64,000 nt of DNA from Agriotes lineatus (lineage: Eukaryota; Arthropoda; Insecta; Coleoptera; Elateridae), in NCBI GenBank assembly GCA_940337035.1, contig CALNHX010007691.1:1-64000 (forward strand). Reading direction: 5' to 3'. The notes under the pieces were generated by a model that worked only from the letters and a program-made list of their open reading frames with translations, did no database searches and had not been told where the DNA came from. Positions 55,560 through 64,000 of the stretch are shown here, one piece after another (positions within the stretch are counted from its first letter, which is position 1; every line of letters begins with the position of its first letter). The position numbers were made by a program, and so were the translations under genes.

Positions 55560-56780
55560 GGAAGAAAGATGTACTTGAATTTTAAGAAGGGTGTCCTGGA
55601 AGGACGATGTCAAAGACCTGAACTGAAATGATGATATGTGAATAACAGTGCCATTTTCGGATATCAGAGTGTACATGGAGAGGTTTTTAGCCGGTAAAAA
55701 TTCGGCACTACCTGGAAGTACGAGCTGGGTGTCTATCGAAGATTTTCTTCTTCCTACGTAAAAAAAGTCTTTTTAATTAGCTAATGCAAATTTATAGAAT
55801 TTTACTTTAGCAGGTTACAGCAGCATTAAAGATCAGTATTTTAACAGCAAGGTCTACATTTCGCCCAGTGAAATGAAATTTTGACTTCTCTACCCAAAAA
55901 TGGCTACATTCTAAATTTGTTATTTGTGTAGATAACTTCACCGAGGCTGCTATTCGAAATACGATTTATGAAATATACAAAAAAAAACTCTAAATGCTTT
56001 TAATATAAAATATTTAAAAGTATTAATAGATATATTTTAACATATTTAAATATTGTTTTTAGAACAACATATAACCCTTTATAATTTGAGAAAAACTGCG
56101 AAAAAATAATTTTTTACTGGCAGTCTTGCGTCTTTGCACACAGTCTTAAGAATGTAGGATTTAAGTGGCACAAGGATAATCCTCGAAAAGCTTTCATGGC
56201 ATTGAACAACTTTTCTTTAAAGCGGATAAGTTTATTGGAGTGCTATCAGCACATAAAACAAGAAGCATTGTATCAATTTGTATTTTTTGTTGACACGTCG
56301 GTATTCTAAAATGTCACTATAGGATAGGTCACTCTAGGCAAGACATTGATTTGCAAACTGTTAAAATTCTGCTAACATACAGGCAACACTGCATAGATAC
56401 GACGTCATGAAAGTTTATGACTTTCAACAGAAGTTTCTTTAGAAGAACTATATCTTTCATTGGCTATCACAATTTTAGAAATAATTTGATGACCACCATT
56501 ATTTAACAACTCTAAATTTTCTTGACAAAGTCTTACATGTACTGCTTTTTGAAAATCTGTGAAGAACAAAGCGACTTAATTATATATTTTTTTTAAATGT
56601 AGGTGATCCATGTATGATGGTTCTAACTAAGAATCCAGTGTGTAGATGTCCTATCATTGCATGTGTAACTTTTCCGTTGATCGTTTATTTATGGGTTTCA
56701 TTAATGTATAGAGAATTGTCTATTAATGACCCTTATTAATGAATGATTTTTATTGATGAACGATTTTTAAAAATCTCTTT
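55560..56780. other. Mostly gene-free stretch
   Basis: No clear gene. At 56152-56255 (+) a short reading, NVGFKWHKDNPRKAFM then LNNFSLKRISLL, resembles the GFKWKK...RRVLIE...R..YLR segment of some Tc1-like transposases. It is too short to be sure. Confidence 0.3.
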
Positions 56781-57262
56781 ATGGCTAACCTGCTAACCTC
56801 GAATTTGACATAAAGTACGTTTTTTTTTCTATAATAACTGTCAAAGTGTTACAATGTTGGTAGATACGTGATTAAAACGCTAGGAAATTTTTATACCTCG
56901 TGTTGGTAGAACTTTTTCAAAATTATGGTTGTGTCAACTTTGAATGTCAGTTTTTTAATTTGAACTCTTGACAAATTTCTTTAATTTTGCAAACTTTCAT
57001 TATGTTTATTTTCAAATATTGCAAGTTTAATAATTAATAAATTTGCAATATTTTACTATGCTGTTCGTTTTACCCACTATTATGACATATGTGTCAAAAT
57101 GACAATCATTTTTTTAGTGGAAAAAAAGAACTAAAAATATATGTACCAACATTATTACAACTAGGGACCCTGCAGGAATGCAACTTATCCCCTAGAAAGT
57201 TGACCTTGAAGATTATTATAGAAAAAAAATTTACTTTAGACTTACAGTGCCCCTAACATAAA
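56781..57262. mobile_element. Foldback MITE, copy D, split by a later insertion
   Basis: GGCTAACCTGCTAACCTCGA and ATTTGACATA at 56783-56812 continue at 57237 with TAGACTTACAGTGCCCCTAA. Together these form the right arm of the family at 2855 and 19599. The left arm is missing. Confidence 0.65.
56813..57236. mobile_element. TA-flanked MITE nested in copy D
   Basis: 424-bp element. The ends AAGTACGTTTTTTTTTCTAT and AAGTAAATTTTTTTTCTATA (the right end as its complement) form an inverted repeat of about 25 bp. It is flanked by TA on both sides (56811-56812 and 57237-57238), consistent with a Tc1/mariner-type MITE. The empty site is recovered by comparison with MITE copy C. Confidence 0.7.
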
Positions 57263-57344
57263 GAGTGCCAACCTAAGAAAAACAATCACAACCATTTATG
57301 GTCAGCCGGTATCATTCTTTCAAAACTTTAACTGCCGGTCTTAT

Positions 57345-57480
57345 AAAGGCCACTAATCTGACGTTAACTTTAATTTGTTGTTAAAATAAACAAAAGCGCA
57401 TCAAAATTTGTTTAGTAATGAATAAAATGTCATAAGCACTGACGTTTTGATGCGATTTTGTCTATTTTAACGGAGAGTGC
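57345..57480. mobile_element. Degenerate Harbinger-type MITE
   Basis: ACAAAAGCGCATCAAAATTT and TGTTTAGTAATG match the core of the MITE at 13450-13639, and CATAAGCA then GATGCGATTTTGT continue the match in inverted form. The ends are decayed. Confidence 0.5.
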
Positions 57481-57488
57481 GCTCTACC

Positions 57489-57785
57489 ACCGATGCGTAT
57501 TGCCACCGATGTGGATTTGGAACCGACATTAATTAACCACCGACCTGAACTACTACCGATTTGCTTTACCACCAACTTGAATTACAACCGATGTGGATTT
57601 AGATCCGACAAGAACTACCACCGACTTGGTTTACTACCGACTTTTAAAATTTGTAACAAAAATATGGTATGTCACCAAACTGAAATACCACCGACTTGGT
57701 GTACAAACCGACTTGGATTACCACCGATGTGGATTTACATCCGACAGGAACTACTACCGATATGAACTATCGCCGATGTGGTAGT
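57489..57785. repeat. Minisatellite with ACCGACTTG units
   Basis: About 17 diverged copies of a 16-18-bp unit, CACCGACTTGNATTAC, with larger-scale repeats such as CCGATGTGGATTT. Repeat-derived frames run through it without representing a protein. Confidence 0.75.
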
Positions 57786-57789
57786 TGCT

Positions 57790-58620
57790 GCAACACATCT
57801 TACGCGAGCGACCGCGAACTTGCAATCGTTCCTATTAATAATTTGGTAGCAACTACAGTATCTTTATGAAGTAATTTTTTATCAGTAGCTGCTGAAAGAC
57901 TTCATATTTCGTCAGTAAATTGTTTATATTGTAATAAAATGTCAGTATTATATTTTAATTCGTACATAGATTTAAATTCTTTCAAAATAAATGCGATCTT
58001 GTTTGATTAGCGTATGGCGTATTTTGGCCAGTAAGGAAATTTTACTAAAATTCTGTAAGTATTAAAACGTTATATATTATATAAATAGGCGGCTGCGTTA
58101 AATTTCGTACTACCCACAAAATAACTGGAGATATTGTGGTTTTGTTTGTGAATTTGTTTGATTTGCAGCGTGTTTAACGTCTCACCTTCACACTCCTGCA
58201 TCTTTCTCATTTATTATCTGATCTATTTAAAATTTTGGTCGATTTACCTAACCTTAAAGCAATTATTTTCATAGTTTTTAAATATGTGACTGCAAAACAA
58301 TGGCCTACTGCGACAAAAAAATTACTGCAAAAATTTTAAAATTATAGTAGGCTTAGTTTTATCAAAAAAAGTTAGTTACAAAAGTTGTTCAAAATTAGGA
58401 AAATAGTAAAAATGTAAATTTTAATCCAAATAAGTGTATTTATTGTCGACCGAGTAAACACACCCTTTCTGCTTTATCAGTAGTGGTTAGGCGTATTCTA
58501 GGTATTATTTACATTTGCAGAATGCTAAATTAACAGTTCATAAACTTAATTGACAGTTCGTAAACGTAACTGGCGTTCATAAACCTTTTGTTTTCCAGGG
58601 TTCCACTTATTAAGACAATA
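57790..58620. other. Gene-free stretch
   Basis: AT-rich sequence, nothing recognised. Confidence 0.35.
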
Positions 58621-58627
58621 ATCAATT

Positions 58628-58815
58628 GTTAATTGTCGGTAATAATAGGACGAGAGGTCAAAATATTGCCGACAATAATTTTTGCGATTCAGATACGAGT
58701 TTCTGCAGCGACGAAAATAACGACGAGTGCTTGCAACAGAAACGAGACAATCTGAAGAGCAAAAATTGTCTGCAATATTTCGACCTAGAGTCCTATTCGT
58801 CTTGACAATTTAACT
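58628..58815. repeat. Hairpin element with large imperfect arms
   Basis: Arms of about 85 bp: AATTGTCGGTAATAATAGGA / TCCTATTCGTCTTGACAATT, GGTCAAAATATTG / CAATATTTCGACC, ATAATTTTTGC / GCAAAAATTGT. The centre has GCAGCGACGAAAATAACGAC. It has the same layout as the shorter hairpins in the window. Confidence 0.7.
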
Positions 58816-58819
58816 TTTC

Positions 58820-58990
58820 ATTAAAAAATAGTTACAGAAGAAATTGTCACTCAAATAAAGCTCCTCGAAATATTGTCACTACAATAATAGTTACAGAAAA
58901 AATTGTCTCTGAAATAAAGCTTCTCGAATTATTGTCGGTGAAATAAAGTTCCTCGAATTATTTTCACTAAAATAATCGTTCGGTTGGTAG
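58820..58990. repeat. Short tandem repeat with AAATAAAGCTCCTCGAA
   Basis: Three to four copies of a 33-66-bp unit with AAATTGTCACTCAAATAAAG and CTCCTCGAAATATTGTC. It shares the ATTGTC motif with the adjoining hairpin arms. Confidence 0.6.
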
Positions 58991-58999
58991 TTGATTTTT

Positions 59000-59580
59000 A
59001 AATTGAAAAATGCCATTGGTTGACAATGACACCAGTTAAATTGTCAATGTAATACAAATAGACATCTGGCATTTTGTAAGTACCTATAGCAACGAGAAAA
59101 CTACGAGGAAGTGTCGACAAATCACGAGGCTATAATAATAATAATGGTTTATCGAGCATCCAGTTACTATACATACATACATGACAGTAAATATATGTGT
59201 TATAGTAGTCGCATAATGGTCTGTGAGATCAATAAAACATCGAATTAATAAACGTGAAAAATGCTGTTCCCTGAAGCAAATTGCTTGTGTGGGAAAGTCT
59301 TGTACATCTACTTACATTCTACCTATTGACTAACTAAATGATATTTATAATATTTAAATTATTATTAAGTAATAGTCAGTCTGTAATTTATTTATTATCC
59401 TATAATTATATTTAATTTACAGGTATTTATTATCAACTACTTTATAATAATTCAATTGCACCTTATATTTCACGATCAGATCCAGACCTTCCATAAAGAT
59501 GTGTGAACAAGATGTAACATTGTTTATAATTATTAATATAACACTGCGATTTACTTGAAGTAATCAGTTTTTTAATTTAC
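59000..59580. other. Gene-free stretch
   Basis: AT-rich sequence, nothing recognised before the RT remnant. Confidence 0.35.
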
Positions 59581-60548
59581 ACTTAATACATACTGGAAGT
59601 TTGGCGACTTTTTGAAAATTGTCTTGGTAATGCGTTAAACAATTTAGGACCTAGACATTGTATTGATCTTTGTCCCACTTTTTTCTTCATTCTGTTATTT
59701 TTTAAATAGTTTTTGGTTTTGTTTCTCGTGTAGTATATATGGTTAGTGTTCTCTAGCTTATGTTTATTTTTATACTGGTGTATTATAATAGGTTTTGCAA
59801 AGAGAAGTCTGATATCCAAGATAGTTGTTTCTGTATAGAGTGGCTTAGATGGATATGTATATTCCTTGTTGTACATTTTTTTAAGAAGTCCTTTTTGTAT
59901 GACCTCCGGTGGTTTAACAGAAGTATTAGGTGCAGCGCCACATGTAGCAGAGAGTCCACCAGTGCATTGTATACCGTTCTCATATGTTTTTGCATTAATA
60001 TTGTTTTAGTTTTTTTAAACCTGTACAGCATACTTCTTAGTTTTTAATAAAGTTGTTAATATGTACATTTCATCTTAGGTGACAGTCTATATTTATACCA
60101 AGTTATTTTATACTGTCTCTTTGTTGAATATCAACCGTAACATATTCAACATCTGATAAAGTTAACTGTGTGTGTGATGGTAATGTAACTTTATAATTTC
60201 CAAACGGTATGTATTTAGCTTTTTTTTAAGTTTAATGTTAATTGTTTTCTATTGAACCACTGTTTTATTTTTTCCATATCTCTGTTTTTCGCTTGAGGTT
60301 GGTCTAGTTGTGGTCCTTGTAGATGATAACCATATCATCAGTATAAGAGAGAATTTTACCTTCAGTTTATAGTTGTAGTAAATCATTTTACATATATTGT
60401 AAAAAGCACGGGTTCCAGGACGTACCTTGTGGGACTTCATATTCTACTGTGGATTCTTCACTTATGACACCATCGGTATTTACAATTTGAAATCTATCTT
60501 TCAGATATTATTGGATATAGTAATTTTTGTATTAAGTGCGCGAAATGA

Positions 60549-60636
60549 GTGTTTTTTATGGCGCGTGAGAATGTCAATTTTCGCCGAGACCGTTAGGTCG
60601 AGGCAGAAAAGTCATTCAAACGCGCTACAAAAACAC
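60549..60636. repeat. Hairpin element with CCGAGACC...GGTCGAGG centre
   Basis: Arms GTGTTTTTTATGGCGCG / CGCGCTACAAAAACAC and GAATGTC / GTCATTC enclose CGCCGAGACCGTTAGGTCGA. It lies inside the insertion that splits the RT remnant. A related inverted pair, TTTTTTCTACAGCCGTCAAA (60663) and its complement (61669), brackets the foldback transposon. Confidence 0.65.
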
Positions 60637-60767
60637 GAATTTTGCCACGAAATACAAACAACGTTTTTTCTACAGCCGTCAAAAAAAGAATAAAATATTC
60701 TCTGCAACAAAAGCATAGGTATATAGCAAATAAGTAGAGTAATATTATTATGTACGTAACGTTTTAT

Positions 60768-61532
60768 GGGATACGAAAAGTTCGTTCACCACATTTCGTT
60801 CCCCACATTTCGTACCCCACATTTCGTTCCCGGGATATTTCGTCTCCCCACATCTCGTACCCGGAAACTTCGTTCCCGAGCAAGCTCAATTTGTCTCCTA
60901 GATTACAGGGTGTTGAAAAACGAGTGCAGCGATGGGAATACAATTAAAAAATGAAAGATACTTTAATTGATTTATTTATTATAATAAACTTTTAAGAACA
61001 AAATAAATTGTATTTATTAAAAATGACGGTTTAATCTAAGTATCTTCTTGATATTTTGTATAGGGCCATAATTTCTTATTCTGGACTACTTTTCTTAGTA
61101 ATATTTTGCTGTATCATGAAAAAAAATGGTAGTTTACCTGAAAAGAAAATAGTTTTTGTTAAGGCCGACTTGTTTTTGAAAAACTTAAAATTCTCTACAA
61201 ACCAAGTAGGTATTATAATTCTTATAACATTTTTACGTAAAACTAAAAATAAAATGTAATTCCCATTTGTAAACTCAAGCCGGGGACATACTGTATATAG
61301 TTCTTGTAAGTTTATTATAATAAATAAATTCATTAAAATATCTTTAATTTTTCTAACTGTATTCCGATAGCTGCACTCGTTTTTCAACACCCTGTTATCT
61401 TGGAGACAAATTGAGCTCGGTCGGGAACGAAGTTTCCGGGTACGAGATGTGGGGAGACGAAATATCCCGGGAACGAAATGTGGGGTACCAAATGTGGGGA
61501 ACGAAATGTGGGGAACGAACTTTCCGCAAACC
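60768..61532 (+). mobile_element. Foldback transposon with 9-bp target duplication, copy 1
   Basis: 765 bp, starting GGGATACGAAAAGTTCG and ending CGAACTTTCCGCAAACC, flanked by identical ACGTTTTAT at 60759-60767 and 61533-61541. Arms of about 250 bp contain arrays of a 14-bp motif, TTCGTTCCCCACAT, then GCTCAATTTGTCTCCTAGAT and CAGGGTGTTGAAAAACGAGT. Long inverted repeats with internal iterations and 9-bp duplications match Foldback/Mutator-type elements. No transposase. Confidence 0.85.
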
Positions 61533-61541
61533 ACGTTTTAT

Positions 61542-61699
61542 ATGTGTTGTAACTAAGGAAATGGTGTTCCAAAGCAGTTTTTTCACTGCTAGCCGTGAAG
61601 AAATATTATTTTTTCACGTGTTAAAAAAAGTTAAACTTCGCGTATCTATAGCGCTGCATAAATCTCACGTTTTTTTGACGGCTGTAGAAAAAGCTTATT
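61542..61699. other. Right flank of the insertion within the RT remnant
   Basis: Inverted match to 60640-60735 (TTTTTTGACGGCTGTAGAAA, ATAGCAAATAAG-like). This indicates that copy 1 landed in an older palindromic element, which had itself entered the RT gene. Confidence 0.5.
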
Positions 61700-62245
61700 T
61701 GCTATGTCTCTTATACCTATATCGTCCAGCGTTTCTAATAATTTGACATGATTGACTGTGTCAAATGCTTTGGCTAGATCGACGAAGATGCAGAGGCATG
61801 ATATATTTTCATCAAGAGCCATTTGAACATTTCCAATTAGTTCTGCTATGGCGTCTTGTGTTCATACACCTTTTTGAAACTCACACTGTTGAGATGATAG
61901 CAAGTTATATTTATTGATAAAGCGCTCTATCCGCTCTATAATGACTTTTTCGAAAATTTTTGCCACATTAGAAATTAGGGAGATGGGCCTATAATCCTCA
62001 GATAGTTTCTTATCACCGCCTTTAAACAGTGGTTTAGTTATTGCTAATTTAAACCTCTGTCTTTATCAGAGTCATTAGATTAAAGCCCAATTTTAATATA
62101 CTTGTGTTTAAGGTGCCAGTTCCGTATTTACGGATAGGGTAAAGCAAGGCAATTGTTTAAAAAATTTTCACCAAATATTAAAACGTTATCCCCTGATGAC
62201 TATTTATTAGGATAAAGAGTGTGCGATTACTACAATACATTTTGT

Positions 62246-62988
62246 GGTTTGCGGAAAGTTCGTTCTCCACATTTCGTTCCCCACATTTCGTACCCCACAT
62301 TTCGTTCCCGGGATATTTCGTCTCCCCACATCTCGTACCCGGAAACTTCGTTCCCGACCGAGCTCAATTTGTCTCCAAGATTACAGGGTGTTGAAAAACG
62401 AGTGCAGCTATCGGAATACAGTTAGAAAAATTAAAGATATTTTAATGAATTTATTTATTATAATAAACTTACAAGAACTATATACAGTATGTCCCCGGCT
62501 TGAGTTTACAAGAGTTATAGGAATTATAATTCCTGTTCGGTTTGTAGAGAATTTTAAGAAAATTTTTAGTTTTTGAAAGTCGTCCTTGACAGTTAAGCAA
62601 AAACTATTTTCTTTTTAGGTAAACTACCCTTTTTGTTCATGATACAGCAAAATATTACTAAGAAAAGTTGTCCAGAATGAGAAATTATGGCCCTATACAA
62701 AATATCAGGAAGATACTTAGATTAAAACGTCATTTTTAATAAATACAATTAATTTGGTTCTTATAAGTTTATTATAATAAATAAATTAATTAAAATATCT
62801 TATATTTTTTAACTGCATTCCGATCGCTGCACTTGTTTTTCAACACCCTGTAATCTAGGAGACAAACTGAGCTCGCTCGGGAACGAAGTTTCTGGGTACG
62901 AGATGTGGGGAGACGAAATATCGCGGGAACAAAATGTGGGGTACGAAATGTGGGGAACGAAATGTGGGGAACGAACTTTCCGTATCCC
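62246..62988 (-). mobile_element. Foldback transposon with 9-bp target duplication, copy 2 (inverted)
   Basis: 743 bp, the same family as copy 1 but in the opposite orientation: it starts GGTTTGCGGAAAGTTCG and ends CGAACTTTCCGTATCCC. It is flanked by identical ACATTTTGT at 62237-62245 and 62989-62997. The target resembles that of copy 1 (ACGTTTTAT). The interior matches copy 1 inverted (GGCCCTATACAAAATATCA, TGATACAGCAAAATATTACT), with about 5-10% differences by eye. Confidence 0.85.
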
Positions 62989-63039
62989 ACATTTTGTATA
63001 CGGTTTCTCTTTCTGCATTTTAAATTTTTATAAACCTCA

Positions 63040-63118
63040 CTGTATGCGGAGATCTAACTCGCGATCTTTGGATTAGTAGCCAGAATGCTTAATAACTTGG
63101 CCACAGATCCCGCTATTT
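63040..63118 (-). pseudogene. tRNA-like sequence (serine-type anticodon arm), probable SINE or pseudogene
   Basis: On the minus strand, TGTGGCCAAGTTATTAAGC resembles an A-box/D-arm region, CTGGCTACTAATCCAAAG an anticodon arm, and GCGAGTTAGATCTC a decayed B box. Poor pairing and the altered B box argue against a working tRNA. Confidence 0.4.
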
Positions 63119-63534
63119 ACACTGTTATCGTGTATTATAGAAATGAAAAAATATATAGTGCTATGGTTTTTGCTATTTTTAATCTATCAATTCAAAATCC
63201 CCGCGAGTGAGGTACTTTACGCATGTATATCGTACAATATTTTATCTAAAATAGAATCTAAAAAACACGATAAACAAATAAAAAGATTTAAATATAAATT
63301 AAGATGAGTAGCAACCGGTCGTCATTTTGCGTGGTTACAATTTTTAAAACACGTTGCTGCTGACGACGTAAACTAATTAAAACATGTTTTTAAACAGTCA
63401 TTTTACAAACTTTAAACTGCCAACTAAAAGTCAATTTACACATTGTCGTAGATAAAAGAGTTTTTCCATTTTTGGTTCAAATTTTATGAAAACTCCCTCG
63501 TAACATTTATGCACCTGTATTAAAAGTAGGTTTT

Positions 63535-63730
63535 ACAAACCCGTCCCGTCCCGTCCCCTCCCCTTCCATCCCTTCCCTTCCTTTCCCTTTTGGTCCCGTC
63601 CCGTTCCGTCCCGCCCCGCCCCGTCTCGTTCCATCCCGTACCTTCCCGTCCAGTCCAGTTCTGCCCCGTTCCGTCCCGTCCCGTCCCGTCCCTTCCCTTC
63701 CCGTCCAGTCCCGTCCCGTCTCTTCCCTTA
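63535..63730. repeat. (CCCGT)n-type pyrimidine-rich microsatellite
   Basis: About 190 bp of imperfect CCCGT/CCCTT pentamers, strongly strand-biased (C and T on the plus strand). The Pro/Ser/Val-rich frame across it is an artefact. Confidence 0.9.
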
Positions 63731-63819
63731 TGTCATGTCCACCGTCTTGGACTTAAAAATAAATGTCATTTTCGCAATCAACGTCCAAAAAAACTTCAAT
63801 AACGACACGCATATCGTAT

Positions 63820-64000
63820 TTTAGGCTTATTTACCCCATTTCACCCCCTAAAGGGTTGATTTTTGGAAAATCACGAAATACGTATTTGTTTATTTGTTTT
63901 TAGGAGTACTTCTACGACGTTTCAAGTCGAAATGTCTATTTAATATTATTTCTCCATACAAAATTAGAACCTCCATTTCACCCCTTTAGGGGTTGAATTT
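63820..64000. repeat. Interspersed repeat with paired CCATTTCACCCC blocks
   Basis: CCCATTTCACCCCCTAAAGG then GTTGATTTT at 63835 recurs as CCATTTCACCCCTTTAGGGG then TTGAATTT at 63973. This type of block is common in insect interspersed repeats. It runs off the window end. Confidence 0.45.

Larger units (their letters stand above)
59583..62050 (-). pseudogene. Jockey/CR1-like non-LTR reverse transcriptase, split by insertions
   Basis: Block 1 on the minus strand (62050-61700): ITKPLFKGGDKKLSEDYRPI, SNVAKIFEKVIIERIERFIN, KYNLLSSQQCEFQKGV, then a stop, AELIGNVQMALDEN and FVDLAKAFDTVNHVKL, covering RT motifs 0-3. Block 2 (60480-60230): VPQGT and ILSYTDDMVI, the catalytic YADD with Ala to Thr. Block 3 (60060-59583): a C-terminal region with YYTRNKTKNYLKNNRMKKKV then QRSIQCLGPKLFNALP. 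Blocks 1 and 2 are separated by about 1.2 kb of inserted foldback DNA. Stops and frameshifts make it inactive. Confidence 0.8.

Noticed and set aside
57493..57784. 90- and 63-codon frames
   Set aside because: Generated by the ACCGACTTG minisatellite; both frames are open for the same reason.
60750..63018. Ten or so frames with HFVPHISYPTF-type repeats
   Set aside because: They come from the 14-bp TTCGTNCCCCACAT array in the foldback transposon arms, open in several frames because of the repeat, and mirrored on both strands.
63590..63802. Pro/Ser/Val-rich 70-codon frame
   Set aside because: Entirely the (CCCGT)n pyrimidine repeat; the period of 5 keeps all frames open.

Overview
The window looks like intergenic and intronic DNA from a transposon-rich, AT-rich arthropod genome, most likely an insect. 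Supporting signs are GT-AG introns of about 50-100 bp, a CLIP-domain serine protease (an arthropod immune and clotting family), R1-, RTE-, Jockey/CR1-, Gypsy-, mariner-, hAT-, PIF/Harbinger-, P- and Helitron-like sequences, and TAGGTACC-type simple repeats. I cannot settle the order from sequence alone.

Only two host-type protein-coding loci and one tRNA gene are convincing. (1) 38701-47611 (+) is a nine-exon gene whose splice phases all agree. It gives a 911-residue protein with two zinc fingers and a tyrosine-recombinase catalytic core. A Helitron of about 3.8 kb lies in its second intron. (2) 21155-22421 (+) is a CLIP-domain trypsin-like protease. It keeps its signal peptide, CLIP cysteines, Asp and Ser, but has Gln in place of the catalytic His and appears to lack one exon. 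(3) 36387-36467 (-) is a tRNA-Leu(UAA).

Layout. 1-4.9 kb: tandem repeats, a broken hAT gene, foldback elements, and a foldback carrying two hammerhead-like cores. 5.2-6.4 kb: three related P-like elements in a row, each separated by the same 8-bp target. 6.9-8.2 kb: a broken Crypton. 8.9-11.1 kb: RTE, mariner and Harbinger remnants. 11.3-13.8 kb: a hAT-like element with exact 8-bp target duplications and a nested Harbinger MITE. 14-20.8 kb: many hairpin elements, a hAT remnant and a tyrosine-recombinase remnant. 21-22.4 kb: the protease, followed by another hAT element. 25-26.4 kb: P-transposase-like remnants. 27.5-32 kb: a Gypsy element with two hAT-type MITEs in gag. 32-35 kb: tRNA-headed SINE-like units and a satellite-like array. 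35.6-36.3 kb: an unrecognised repeat-associated gene remnant. 36.7-38.2 kb: large foldbacks edged by (AT)n. 38.7-47.6 kb: the recombinase-like gene. 49.6-53.7 kb: a second, decayed Gypsy (-). 54-57.5 kb: mariner and R1 remnants and nested MITEs. 57.5-64 kb: minisatellites, a Jockey/CR1-like RT remnant (-), and two oppositely oriented foldback transposons with 9-bp target duplications.

Two themes stand out. Three unrelated tyrosine-recombinase lineages occur in one window: a Crypton, a GxxGxCR-type element and the intact zinc-finger gene. There is also a recurring class of about 80-180 bp hairpins whose arms mostly differ in sequence but whose centres often read like CGAGGCGAAGCCGAG.
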